Source: a virus. From it: a stretch of DNA of 35,979 nt. Under the pieces are notes generated by a model that saw only the letters and a program-made list of their open reading frames with translations, made no database searches and was not told where the DNA came from. Positions 26,573 to 35,421 of this stretch are shown piece after piece (within the stretch, counting starts at the first letter, position 1; every line of letters begins with the position of its first letter). The stretch is from IMG/VR virus record IMGVR_UViG_3300041809_000527, positions 1 to 35,979 of that record. The stretch is one strand, 5' to 3'. The translations under genes were made by a program, and so were the position numbers.

Positions 26573-27145
26573 ATGAGCCCGAGTGGCCCTGGCGGTTATC
26601 CGCAACAGCAGCAACAAAATCCATACGGTCAGCCGATGGCCAGATATCAGCGTGGAGGCGGCGGAATGCCTCCGCAGGGTGCTATGCCTCCTGGTGGGCC
26701 ACAGCAGGCCGGCGGAGCACCGATGCCTCGCGGCAATTTTCAGGGCATGGCTGGCCCACAACCGGGCCAGCAGCGGATGCCTCCGCCTTGGATGCAAGGT
26801 GGCCAAGGCGGCGCGGGCACCGCTCAACCGTCCGCTGGCGGGATCGCGTCTGGAACAGCGGCACCGGCAACCCAACCGCAACCGCAAATGCAGCAGCGAC
26901 CGATGTCTACGCAACCGCAAATGCAGCAGCAACCGCAAATGCAGCAGCGCCAGCCTGCTCCGTGGTTGCAGGGCGGCGGAGCACCGCAAGGCGCACAGCA
27001 GGGGATGCAGCGACCGATGTATGCCGGCCAAGGCGCGGGGCCGGGACAGCGCCAGCAGCAACAGGGTCCGCAACCACCGGCAAATCCACAAACCCAGAAT
27101 CAACCGATGCCTCCGCAGTGGCAGCGGCCTTATCAGACTTCGTAG
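26573..27145 (+). CDS. Gln/Pro/Gly-rich low-complexity protein
   Basis: The product has 190 residues with CAGGAGG before the ATG. Nearly all Gln, Pro, Gly, Met and Ala, no acidic residues to speak of, Arg scattered. Three copies of QPQMQQ come from an 18-bp DNA repeat (26879-26947). It is prion-like in composition and almost certainly disordered. It stands at the head of the internal-protein run and is followed by a TTG-started gene with a good ribosome-binding site. It may be a virion-internal or phase-separating protein. The frame is supported by the codon-level absence of stops and the ribosome-binding sites on both sides. Confidence 0.65.
   Translation: MSPSGPGGYPQQQQQNPYGQPMARYQRGGGGMPPQGAMPPGGPQQAGGAPMPRGNFQGMAGPQPGQQRMPPPWMQGGQGGAGTAQPSAGGIASGTAAPATQPQPQMQQRPMSTQPQMQQQPQMQQRQPAPWLQGGGAPQGAQQGMQRPMYAGQGAGPGQRQQQQGPQPPANPQTQNQPMPPQWQRPYQTS
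26879..26947 (+). repeat. 18-bp direct repeat, three copies
   Basis: CAACCGCAAATGCAGCAG occurs at 26879-26896, 26912-26929 and 26930-26947, the last two adjacent. It encodes QPQMQQ in the surrounding frame. The identity of the copies points to recent slippage or unequal exchange. Confidence 0.85.
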
Positions 27146-27154
27146 GAGGACACC

Positions 27155-28891
27155 TTGGGAGGCTACACTCTTCCGGTCCAAATCTCAAACGATCCGAGCG
27201 ACCCGACGCAGAATAACCCTTACGGTGTTTACGGGTACAACGGGTACGGTGGCTTCTCGCCCTATTCTGGCGGCATTGACAATTCTTCACAGAACTGGGG
27301 AACAGCGGTGGGCGCAGCAGGACAAGACGTAAGCCCAAGCGCCAGCATCTCCGATATCACAAGCGCTAACCGCAATCAGATTTCGACGGAGGGGAACGTC
27401 ATCGCCCAGCAGGGCGGCAACGAACTCAATTATTACGGCCCCCTTCAGCAGCAGTACACCGGAGCGGAAAACCAAGCTCTCAACGAACTGGAAGCCACTC
27501 CAGGGTTCACGCCGGATCAATCCGCCCAGATCAACGCAGACTATTCGCAGTTCAACACGACGCCGGATCAGTACAGCGGCATCACGAATACACTCGGAAC
27601 CGGCGTAGGCGCCGAAACCGGCTCTTTGACAAATTACGGCCAAAATGTTGGCCAGCAACTCGCCAACTACGAAACCAATTTGAGCGGAGAAGTCGGAAAC
27701 TATGACACGTGGACCGGAGCGGCCAATACCGCTTACGGACAGAATGTGAATGCCGCTCTCGGACAAGCTGGAACCGGCATCGGAACGGCCACCTCGGGGC
27801 TTGCAACCGGGCTCCAACAGGCGCAGGGAGCCTTTCAGCCACTCAATGCCGCGGTCAATAATACCGCTCTTGGTTTCGACCCGAACCAAACCGAACAACA
27901 ACTGACTCCCGCGCAACAACAAGCGATGGTGACAGCGGCCGGAACCACGGTGGGAAATCAGTTCCAGCAGGCGGAAGACACGCTGCAACAGCAAGCGGCG
28001 GCGCAGGGCAATACCAGCCCCGCCGCGCTCGCAGCGATGCGGCAACAGCTTGTCACCCAGGAAGCGGCTACCGCTGGCGACACCATGACCCAAGCGGCCA
28101 TTCAGGCTGAACAAGCAGGATTCCAGCAAGCGAGCTCCATCGAACAACAGCGCGAAGCTGCTACCCAGACACAGGCTGGATTGCAAGCAACCGCCGCGAC
28201 CACCGAGGAAGCGGCCGCGCAGGCGGCGGCGGCGCAGGCTGGCCAGACCAACGTAGCGGCGCAGGAATATCTCGCCGGCCAAGGAGTTGCCGGTCAGGAG
28301 GCCATCGGCGCAGAGAATGCCAACACAGCGGCGCAGGCTGGGGCGCAAGGCATTGCCGCCGCGAATACTATCGGCCAGGAGAACGTCGGTCAAGAGGCCA
28401 ATTACGGTCAGTTTGCGACCGGCGAGCAAAACACCATCACGGGGCAGAATTACAACAACGCCCTCACGCAAGCCCAAATGCAGTATCAGCAGGGCACCGG
28501 CAGCCAGCAGTTGACCTCTCAGGGGGCTCAGGCGGTCGGGAATGCGCAGCAGGCCGGCATGGCGTCCTATCGGTCCGGAGTAGCTGGCCAGGAGGCACAG
28601 GCGCAGCAGGGCGGCCAAGCGGCTGTACAGGCCGAGCAGGGGGCCTACGGAACGCAGACCAGCGGCATCAATCAGGCCACCCAAACGCAGGCCAATTACG
28701 CTATCGGTAAGCCCTCGCTCGGAGATCAACTTGCCAGCGGGTTAGTTCAGTCACTTTTCGCGGAAGGCGGCGTGGCAACCGAACCCACAATCGCCAAACT
28801 TGGCGAGCGCGGACCCGAAATGGTAGTCCCGGTGCCCCGGTACAAATCGCAACGAAAGTCGGAATATGACTCATTCGGGAAGGCGGCATAA
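27155..28891 (+). CDS. Ala/Gln-rich internal virion protein with tape-measure-like tail motif
   Basis: The product has 578 residues from TTG 27155 with TAGGAGGA before it. Residues 1-70 are Tyr/Gly/Ser-rich. From about 90 to 545 the protein is a helical, Ala/Gln/Gly-rich, largely repetitive region (EQQREAATQTQAGLQATAAT type), as in ejection or internal proteins. The end has FAEGGVATEPTIAKLGERGP then EMVVPV, a motif usually found at the C-terminus of tape-measure proteins (GG-x-x-x-x-P-T-I-A-x-x-GE-x-GPE-x-VVP). The next protein has the same motif. Likely carried in the head and ejected. Confidence 0.72.
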   Translation: MGGYTLPVQISNDPSDPTQNNPYGVYGYNGYGGFSPYSGGIDNSSQNWGTAVGAAGQDVSPSASISDITSANRNQISTEGNVIAQQGGNELNYYGPLQQQYTGAENQALNELEATPGFTPDQSAQINADYSQFNTTPDQYSGITNTLGTGVGAETGSLTNYGQNVGQQLANYETNLSGEVGNYDTWTGAANTAYGQNVNAALGQAGTGIGTATSGLATGLQQAQGAFQPLNAAVNNTALGFDPNQTEQQLTPAQQQAMVTAAGTTVGNQFQQAEDTLQQQAAAQGNTSPAALAAMRQQLVTQEAATAGDTMTQAAIQAEQAGFQQASSIEQQREAATQTQAGLQATAATTEEAAAQAAAAQAGQTNVAAQEYLAGQGVAGQEAIGAENANTAAQAGAQGIAAANTIGQENVGQEANYGQFATGEQNTITGQNYNNALTQAQMQYQQGTGSQQLTSQGAQAVGNAQQAGMASYRSGVAGQEAQAQQGGQAAVQAEQGAYGTQTSGINQATQTQANYAIGKPSLGDQLASGLVQSLFAEGGVATEPTIAKLGERGPEMVVPVPRYKSQRKSEYDSFGKAA

Positions 28892-28892
28892 G

Positions 28893-29432
28893 ATGGGCGG
28901 ATTCGCTGGAGCGTTGGGGCAGATCGGCACGGGTATTGCGCAAAACGCGGCCAATCGCTCTCCGGTATTTCGGGCGCTCTATCAGCGCTATCTGAGCGGA
29001 AGAAACCCCACGGGAACGCCACAGATGGCCAACAAGCCCGGTTACGGCCAAGTGGCCAATACTGCTGGGTGGACCATCAACGGGCAACCCTTGGGCGATA
29101 ACGCGCCAGCGCAAGGCCCTGGAGCAATGGGGCAGATTCCTGGCCCGACCGGCCCTCCCGGTGCCGATCCGATGGCGACCGATGTTGGTTCCGACATGGG
29201 CAGCGGAATCCCGCAACTCGCGGGGGGAACGCTCATCACGAAACCGACGATTGCCAAGATTGGCGAAGCCGGTCCAGAGGCCGTGGTGCCGTTGACTCCG
29301 CGCCCAGGGAACAAAATGCAGCCGGATATCATTGAGGGGCGCGTTGCCGCCCCGCGCGTTCCCGGCGTTCACTATTCTCGGTACAAGTCATTCAATCGCT
29401 TCGGCCCAAATGCTGGCGGAAACATAACTTAG
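28893..29432 (+). CDS. small internal virion protein with tape-measure-like motif
   Basis: The product has 179 residues from ATG 28893; an upstream in-frame ATG at 28866 lies in the preceding gene. Hydrophobic/Ala N-terminus (GGFAGALGQIGTGIAQNAAN), Gly/Pro collagen-like middle (about 65-105), then GGTLITKPTIAKIGEAGPEA and VVPL, the same motif as in the preceding protein. RYKSFNRFGP closes it. Ejection or tail-associated role inferred from the neighbour and the motif. Confidence 0.68.
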   Translation: MGGFAGALGQIGTGIAQNAANRSPVFRALYQRYLSGRNPTGTPQMANKPGYGQVANTAGWTINGQPLGDNAPAQGPGAMGQIPGPTGPPGADPMATDVGSDMGSGIPQLAGGTLITKPTIAKIGEAGPEAVVPLTPRPGNKMQPDIIEGRVAAPRVPGVHYSRYKSFNRFGPNAGGNIT

Positions 29433-31406
29433 ATGGGCACTTCATACTGGGGTCCACAATCCGACGATTCTTCGGTCTATCCGCAGAATTGGGATGACCC
29501 GTGGGCGCAACCGCTGCGCCCCCTAAACGGTACTGTCCCGCCGGCTACATTGGACTCTTCGGGAAGCTCGTTTGGGTTCCAGCCGGATGCCGACCCCTAT
29601 CAAGGCGCCGATTGGTGGCGAACGCCACTCCCCAATGGGTCTTTCAGCCCGCAGTTGACCTCTGGCGGGGCGGCTGGCACCGGCCAGACGGCGCAGCCCC
29701 AGGCGGACATGAGCACGAACGCTCCTAGCGCGGAGGCAGGCAAATTGCTTGCGGGCAACCAGCCTTCAATGCCGCCTCCGGACGTTAGCGCGTTGCCCAT
29801 GAACTATTTGCAACCGGCGCTTGGAGATCAGCCGCAGGGACCGCCCCCAATCCCGCAGAAGTCCATGCCGCCGCCTGGCACGGTCGATCCCGATAGCGGA
29901 TTGATAATCCGCGGACCCGATCCGAACGCAATTGCAGCGCGGCAGGCGCAAGCGAAAATGAGCCCGCTCGATTCGGCTGTCCAGCAGGCCGAACAACGGG
30001 TGGCCGCAGGACCTCCGCAACTCAATTCAAATTGGGCGCAACGGCTCGGCATGGCAATTCTCAGCGTGACGAAGTTGGCCCCAGCCGCTATGCAGATTGT
30101 CCACCCGCAGTGGACGCAACAGATGGCGGCGTACCAGCAGGCCGAAAAGGATCTCGGAACGCTTTCGAGTGCACAGGAAGCACAGCAGCGTGGCGCGTGG
30201 TATCAGGCGCAAGCCAATGAAGGAAAAGGACGTTATCTTCGAGTAGGGGATGGAGTCTTTGACCAACTCACCGGCCAGTGGGTTACCCAACCCACGAACA
30301 AGTCAAACCTCGTACCCGTCGATCCAGCGCGGGCGAAAGCACTGGGCATCGGTACTTTGGATGACGGAAAATACTACCTTCCCCAGCAGACAGCAATCGA
30401 GCTCCTGAAACTTGGAAATGCACCCGAGGGCGGCATTCACGTTCGCCCGACCGAGGCAACAAGCAAGATGGGATTCGTGCCAGACCCGAATTCTGGGCTC
30501 GTGTATATCCCCAAGGAAGGCGTTGGCGAGTATGTCGGCAAGGAACTTGCTGCGCCGCCAGCACCCAACGCCGAGAGTCAAAAACTGGCCCAGCAGAACG
30601 CTATCGCCAAGATGGAGATGGCTGGAGAGCAAATCCCCGCAGCAGCGTTTATGGATCAGTCAAAACTGATTTCTGCCATTCGTAACTCGAAAGTTTTGAC
30701 ACTTCCAGAAAAAGCAGCGGCAGTCGGCTATGAGGGCATTAATACTTCCCCTTCGTCGCAAGGTTCCGCTGCTACAATCCGCATTGAAGGTCGGATCGGG
30801 GCCTACATTGACACGCAGACGGGCCAGGCGGTCAGCATGAACGCCGAAGAGTTCAACGCCGCAAATCGTGGCGCTCCGGGGCGTTATGTCCAATCCACCG
30901 TGGCGGTTCCGGCGATGCAACGACACGCAACGTTTGCTGAGATCCAGAATGCAATCGACCAGGCCCGCAGTTCAATTCCTACACTCGGAAGCCTCGACGC
31001 GGGTTCCCGCGCCGAACTGGCAAACGCATTGGCGGATGAAACCGGCGGCAGAATGACGACATTTTTGAACGGTGCCGTCCAGACGACGATGAGCCCGGCT
31101 CAACGGAACGCTGTAATCGCCCTCAAAAACCTCAACGAGAGCGCACTTGCGTTGCGTAGCGTGCAGGGACTCGGGCAAGGGTCCGAACAGATGCGGAGGG
31201 CCATTCTAGCCACGCTTCCAACCGGCACAAGTCCCGATACCGCGTACATGCTGGACCAATTGAAAACCTTCGAGCGGTCGGTGCAAAAGCTCCATCAGGG
31301 AACGCCGGGGTTGGGTGGCCCGGCGGTCGTCGCGCCGTCTCTAGGCGGTGGGCGCGGCGGCGCCCTCACCCCCGATGATATCCGTAGGAGGCTCAGTGGC
31401 CGGTAG
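29433..31406 (+). CDS. large internal/ejection-type virion protein
   Basis: The product has 657 residues; the ATG follows the previous stop directly. N-terminal 150 residues are Pro/Gln/Gly-rich and disordered. From about 160 helical stretches appear (AIAARQAQAKMSPLDSAVQQ, WTQQMAAYQQAEKDLGTLSS), a beta-rich centre follows (YLRVGDGVFDQLTG), and a helical C-terminus ends with DDIRRRLSGR. No known domain. Layout and position agree with podovirus internal proteins, which are usually large, mixed and hard to align. It overlaps the next gene by 11 bases. Confidence 0.72.
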   Translation: MGTSYWGPQSDDSSVYPQNWDDPWAQPLRPLNGTVPPATLDSSGSSFGFQPDADPYQGADWWRTPLPNGSFSPQLTSGGAAGTGQTAQPQADMSTNAPSAEAGKLLAGNQPSMPPPDVSALPMNYLQPALGDQPQGPPPIPQKSMPPPGTVDPDSGLIIRGPDPNAIAARQAQAKMSPLDSAVQQAEQRVAAGPPQLNSNWAQRLGMAILSVTKLAPAAMQIVHPQWTQQMAAYQQAEKDLGTLSSAQEAQQRGAWYQAQANEGKGRYLRVGDGVFDQLTGQWVTQPTNKSNLVPVDPARAKALGIGTLDDGKYYLPQQTAIELLKLGNAPEGGIHVRPTEATSKMGFVPDPNSGLVYIPKEGVGEYVGKELAAPPAPNAESQKLAQQNAIAKMEMAGEQIPAAAFMDQSKLISAIRNSKVLTLPEKAAAVGYEGINTSPSSQGSAATIRIEGRIGAYIDTQTGQAVSMNAEEFNAANRGAPGRYVQSTVAVPAMQRHATFAEIQNAIDQARSSIPTLGSLDAGSRAELANALADETGGRMTTFLNGAVQTTMSPAQRNAVIALKNLNESALALRSVQGLGQGSEQMRRAILATLPTGTSPDTAYMLDQLKTFERSVQKLHQGTPGLGGPAVVAPSLGGGRGGALTPDDIRRRLSGR

Positions 31407-33477
31407 CTCCGTTCCTCTCGTACCTCCCGAACTCGCCGACATGGTGAATCAAGGAGTTTCCGCTGGAATGTCGAGCAGCGATATGGTGGGGGCTCTTTCG
31501 CAGCATCCAGTTTACGGATCCAGAGTCAGGGATCTGTTGAACTCCGGCGCGCAGCCGGATGACATTGTGAACGCCATTGCATCATCTCAAGCGCCGCCGT
31601 CCCCTCCGAAACAGTTCGTCCCCCATGCAACAGGCGGTCGGCTGAACGATCCGATAAACCGCAACCCGCCTTCTGGTATCGCGGGCGCTATCATGCAACC
31701 CTATGCCATGATGGGCAACGGCGCGGAGCGCATCTACAACGCGCAAGACCCTTCGGATGTGGCCGGCGGCATTTCTGACATTGCGCGAGGAGGGATGGCT
31801 TGGGGCGCCCCGGCGGTGCTGCCTGCCGCCCTTGCCGCCGCTCCAGTTGCCACGGCGGCTGGAATGGCTGGAGGCGCGATCGCTGGAACGGGAGCGGAAA
31901 TGGGCCTGAAGGCAATGGGCGCTCCGCAAGGGTTCGCCGAACTGGGGGGTACCGCTGCCGGAATAGGAGCGGGTGCATGGGCTGGATACGAAGCATCACA
32001 ACCGAAGGATTTGGGCCCGCATATCGCCGCAACAAGGGCGTGGGGATTCGAGAAAAACCCCAAGATTTTTGACGAACTCGTACCTCAGTACGGACAAGTC
32101 AAGTTGACTTCCGCCCTCTCGGATTTGAAGCCAGCAATGCAAGCCGGAAGCGGCCAAGTAGGTTCGCCGCAAGGGGGATGGGCTCTTGGGGCCGGCGCGC
32201 CCGCAACCACTGGCACGGGGCCGAGCGGAAGAATCGTTGGGCTCAATGGATTTGCCGCGAATGCGGACGGTGAAGGCCCTTTCTTCAACGAAGCAGTAAT
32301 TCGGCAGATACCGGGAGTCCTGGACGAGAACCGGGACGCTTGGGATCAATGGAAGGCCAGATCTGCGGGTCAGTATAGGGATGGAACGCCAGTTGTAAAT
32401 GCGACGGCCGCCGCACTCAAAAACACCATTTCAGATCCGCGTGCCCAGGCCATCGTGGATGAGGCGCAGAGAGTTTACGGGAAGAATCTTTCCGCTGATG
32501 AACTGGAATCTTTGCTGATCGAAAAAAATGCGGAGTTAAAGCAGTTCTATTCGCAAAATCCAGATGTACAAGCCGCTGCGGAAAGAGCGGGCGCGGATAC
32601 ACTGAAGTCCAAAGCTCTCCTTGAAGCGCAAGCGCGGGCGATCCGGGAAAGCCTCTACAATCTCATGGACCCGGAGGGCGGCGGTGCTGGCCCGCGTGAA
32701 CTTCAAGCTCGGTACGGCGCACTGAAAGCAATCCAGGATGCGGCAAATGATCCAGCAAAGAGGCAGGCAATCCTCGCCACTCACCCGGTTGACGTGCCAG
32801 AACAGGCGGTTGGCAGTGGGCAAATCAACCCGGTAGCCGCGGTTAAAGCGCGAAGACAGGACCCGGAGTGGCTGATTCAGTTCGCCCTCAACAATGCAGA
32901 GAATCCAAGCCCGCTTCCTGTTCCAACGAAGCCCTATCCGTTTAACCCCCGTGGACTGCCCGGAGCGTCTCGGGGGATAGGCGCACCACAAGTTGCCCCA
33001 TACAGTAGCGGAACAACTGGCGGGATGCCTCCTGCGTGGCAGGCAAACCAGTGGCAGAACGTCAACGGGCCGCGCCAGTTGCCAGCGGGTTCATATCCGT
33101 TCACGCAGGGAATCAGCGTGCCCGATCTGGCGGGAAACATTCAGCAGGGATATGGCGAGACGATCAGGCAGCCGCGAGGACTGCCAGCGGGGAGCCCGCA
33201 ATTCACTCAGGGGACGAGCGTTCCTGACATGACCGCACCAGCGCCCCAAATAGGAACTCCGCGCTTGGCTCCAGGGCAAAGCATTCGGCCTCCTTCGGAA
33301 TTGAGCGGACAGGCGGGCGATATCACCGATGTTATTCCGGTGCGGGACGCTCAAGGAAATATCTCCTACGCTCCGCGCGCAAGCGCTCCCCAGCCGCGCG
33401 TGACCCCTGAAACTTTGGCATCCCGGATGGCGCATCAATTCTATAAGCTGTTGGGAGGGCCGGGAGGTAGCCAATAG
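31396..33477 (+). CDS. ejection-type protein with glycine-zipper membrane region
   Basis: The product has 693 residues from GTG 31396, where TAGGAGG (31385-31391) is the ribosome-binding site; an earlier in-frame ATG at 31348 lies upstream and is less likely. Residues about 130-195 contain a Gly/Ala-rich hydrophobic stretch (PAALAAAPVATAAGMAGGAI, GGTAAGIGAGAWAGYEA) typical of membrane-inserting glycine zippers. The centre (about 270-460) is helical and charged, and the C-terminal third is Pro/Gly/Gln-rich with repeats LPAGSYPFTQGISVPD and LPAGSPQFTQGTSVPD. Probably forms part of a conduit in the host envelope when ejected. Confidence 0.72.
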   Translation: MAGSSVPLVPPELADMVNQGVSAGMSSSDMVGALSQHPVYGSRVRDLLNSGAQPDDIVNAIASSQAPPSPPKQFVPHATGGRLNDPINRNPPSGIAGAIMQPYAMMGNGAERIYNAQDPSDVAGGISDIARGGMAWGAPAVLPAALAAAPVATAAGMAGGAIAGTGAEMGLKAMGAPQGFAELGGTAAGIGAGAWAGYEASQPKDLGPHIAATRAWGFEKNPKIFDELVPQYGQVKLTSALSDLKPAMQAGSGQVGSPQGGWALGAGAPATTGTGPSGRIVGLNGFAANADGEGPFFNEAVIRQIPGVLDENRDAWDQWKARSAGQYRDGTPVVNATAAALKNTISDPRAQAIVDEAQRVYGKNLSADELESLLIEKNAELKQFYSQNPDVQAAAERAGADTLKSKALLEAQARAIRESLYNLMDPEGGGAGPRELQARYGALKAIQDAANDPAKRQAILATHPVDVPEQAVGSGQINPVAAVKARRQDPEWLIQFALNNAENPSPLPVPTKPYPFNPRGLPGASRGIGAPQVAPYSSGTTGGMPPAWQANQWQNVNGPRQLPAGSYPFTQGISVPDLAGNIQQGYGETIRQPRGLPAGSPQFTQGTSVPDMTAPAPQIGTPRLAPGQSIRPPSELSGQAGDITDVIPVRDAQGNISYAPRASAPQPRVTPETLASRMAHQFYKLLGGPGGSQ

Positions 33478-33478
33478 C

Positions 33479-34681
33479 ATGGGCGCAGCACGCACAGTCA
33501 CCGAACGCAGGGCCGCACGCTTGGCGCGCAAGAAATCCGCCCCCAGCGGAATGCCCGGAACGGGCGATGCCGGCGCGATCCCGCACACCGACGTCCCCAC
33601 ACAAGCCGTCACCGACCCCGTTACTCCGAAGATCGAAGACGACATGGCCGCTAGCGGCCTCCCGGTGGTTCGGGGAAACTCGAATTTGCAGCCGATGGTC
33701 CCACAGGGGCATCAAACCGTCTCCGCTGTAGGCCAGCAACTCGCAGCCCTCGGTGGTCCCGATGAAATCATCCCGGCTACGTCACGGCGCGCGGTGGAGA
33801 CGGCTTCCGATGTGGCGGACCAGACGGGTGCGGCGGTGGGCGATCCACAACCGGACCTGGAATCCCATGCTCTCGGCCAATTGGAGGGTGAGCCGAAAAC
33901 TCCCCAGGTAAAGCGTTACCTCGCGGACCTGATGAAGAAAAATCCGAACGGCCGCATTCCCGGCCAGGGGGCTATGTCCAACCGGCCGGGCGAGTCGTTT
34001 AACGAGTTTCGCACTCGCGTCTTAACGGCCACGCGCGGCCTGATGCAGAAGTTGTCACAGAACCCGACCGAACGCATCTTGGTTCCGACCTCTTCCCAAG
34101 TCATTAAGGTTGTACGTTCCTGGTGCGCGGCTGGATGCCCGGACAACTTTGCAATCGATCACCGTCCGATGCTCGCGGACGATACAGGGAAGCCCGGAGA
34201 TATTGAGCGTTTTTTCCCTAAGCCTGATGGCAAGTGGGAGTTGACGCCATTCAAGCCAGCGGACGCCAAAAACTTCCCCCCAGGCATCTATTTCATGCGC
34301 CACGGCGAAACCAGCGCTATCCAGGCGACGAACCCTTCCGCCGGCCAGAAGGCGCGGGCGCAGATCATCAGCCATATTCGGTCTGGAAACTTTCAAGGCG
34401 CAAAAGATGTGGCGACGAACGCGCATCGCGCGGGTCACCTTGGCGACAACGAGATCGAACAGGCCATCAACGAAGCGTTGCCAGGCGCGGATGATGCGGC
34501 GCGACTGCCGTCTGACCAACTGCTTGCGTCTTACAGCGCAGCGAATCCCAACAAGCGCGCAGAATTATCCCCGGCGTTTCAGCAGAGATTCAACCGGGAC
34601 ACTTTGGCGACAGTGAGCCCGGAAGCGCGCCATGCGCTGCAATCGCACCTCGGGAGGTTAGGAGTACGGCCATATAACTGA
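33479..34681 (+). CDS. histidine-phosphatase-like protein with displaced RHG motif
   Basis: The product has 400 residues, GGGAGG upstream. Residues 80-215 read as the body of a histidine phosphatase (phosphoglycerate mutase-like): AVGQQLAALGG, then TSRRAVETA (101-109), ALGQLEGEP, PGESFNEFRTRV (170-181) and a final ILVPTSSQVIKVV (200-212). The usual second histidine (VTHG) is missing there (VPTSS). The catalytic R-H-G is not at the start but at 274-276 in GIYFMRHGET, after FFPKPDGKWELTPF (245-258), which looks like the domain's normal last strand. This order suggests a circular permutation. At 63-68 a weak VVRGNS lacks the histidine and might be the original site. Residues 285-400 are helical and unassigned. 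Activity uncertain. It closes the ejection-type run. Confidence 0.72.
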   Translation: MGAARTVTERRAARLARKKSAPSGMPGTGDAGAIPHTDVPTQAVTDPVTPKIEDDMAASGLPVVRGNSNLQPMVPQGHQTVSAVGQQLAALGGPDEIIPATSRRAVETASDVADQTGAAVGDPQPDLESHALGQLEGEPKTPQVKRYLADLMKKNPNGRIPGQGAMSNRPGESFNEFRTRVLTATRGLMQKLSQNPTERILVPTSSQVIKVVRSWCAAGCPDNFAIDHRPMLADDTGKPGDIERFFPKPDGKWELTPFKPADAKNFPPGIYFMRHGETSAIQATNPSAGQKARAQIISHIRSGNFQGAKDVATNAHRAGHLGDNEIEQAINEALPGADDAARLPSDQLLASYSAANPNKRAELSPAFQQRFNRDTLATVSPEARHALQSHLGRLGVRPYN

Positions 34682-34699
34682 TACCGTAAAAGGGAAGCC

Positions 34700-35278
34700 A
34701 TGAGCGCAGAGACAAATTTTTATTTCGCTCCCTTGACGCCGATATTTTGGCAGCCGTCTGGCGGCTTATGGCTCCCAGCAACGCTGGATGCAAGCGGAAA
34801 CCTGAACGTTAACGTGCAGGCCGGTGCGGCGGGCGGCACTGCATCCAAAGACGAATCCGCATTTACCGCGGGATCATCCTACGGCACCCCGATCATGGGC
34901 TACGATCCGACCAGCGGCGAACTGCTGGTGGTTGGCCTTTCGGCTGGAACCCGCAACCTGGCGGCGGTCGCTACCCCCGTCACGTCTACCGCGTGCTCTA
35001 CGAACGCTCCGGCCACGGTGGGGACCAGCAGCGCGCAGGCCATCGCGGCGAATAGCAGCCGCAAGAAGCTGGTTCTCCAGAATGTCGGCACCACCGTGCT
35101 TTACGTGCTTTTGGGCGCTGGGAGCGCGAGCGCGACGAACTTCACATTTGCCCTTCCGTCTGGTGGATCTTCCAAAGATGGCACTTGTCCCGTTTACGTG
35201 GATACGATGTGGCAAGGCGCGGTTCAGTGGATCAGCAGCGCGGCGGGCGGAATAGGAGTGGCGAACGAATGCACGTAA
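34700..35278 (+). CDS. beta-rich surface/decoration-type protein
   Basis: The product has 192 residues; AAGGGAAG precedes the ATG. The C-terminal half has VGTSSAQAIAANSSRKKLVL, NVGTTVLYVLLG and a W-x-GAV-x-W-I-S-S-AAGG block, common in phage decoration and fibre-tip domains. The N-terminal half is Gly/Ala/Ser-rich (GAAGGTASKDESAFTAGSSY). No signal peptide. Likely virion decoration. The next gene starts within its end (overlap). Confidence 0.72.
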   Translation: MSAETNFYFAPLTPIFWQPSGGLWLPATLDASGNLNVNVQAGAAGGTASKDESAFTAGSSYGTPIMGYDPTSGELLVVGLSAGTRNLAAVATPVTSTACSTNAPATVGTSSAQAIAANSSRKKLVLQNVGTTVLYVLLGAGSASATNFTFALPSGGSSKDGTCPVYVDTMWQGAVQWISSAAGGIGVANECT

Positions 35279-35421
35279 TCGAGTTTCACGTCCAAACCGT
35301 GTGCTTGCTCGTAATCGCCTGGCGACTCTGCGAGCCGACGAAGCGACAGTTCAGCAACTGGCGCGAACGGCGGCGATTGCACCGGCAGCACATCAAGCAA
35401 CTGGAGGAAAGCGGCTTATGA
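35269..35421 (+). CDS. 50-residue membrane/basic peptide
   Basis: The frame starts MHVIEFHVQTVCLLVIAWRL. This short hydrophobic part is followed by a very basic helix (NWRERRRLHRQHIKQLEES). AGGAG precedes the ATG and it overlaps the previous gene by 10 bases. The stop overlaps the next ATG (ATGA). A small lysis regulator or membrane peptide is possible. Confidence 0.55.
   Translation: MHVIEFHVQTVCLLVIAWRLCEPTKRQFSNWRERRRLHRQHIKQLEESGL

Noticed and set aside
27287-28729. 480-residue minus-strand frame in the Ala/Gln-rich gene
   Set aside because: Leu/Arg/Gly/Ser shadow of repeated Gln/Ala codons; no start signal.
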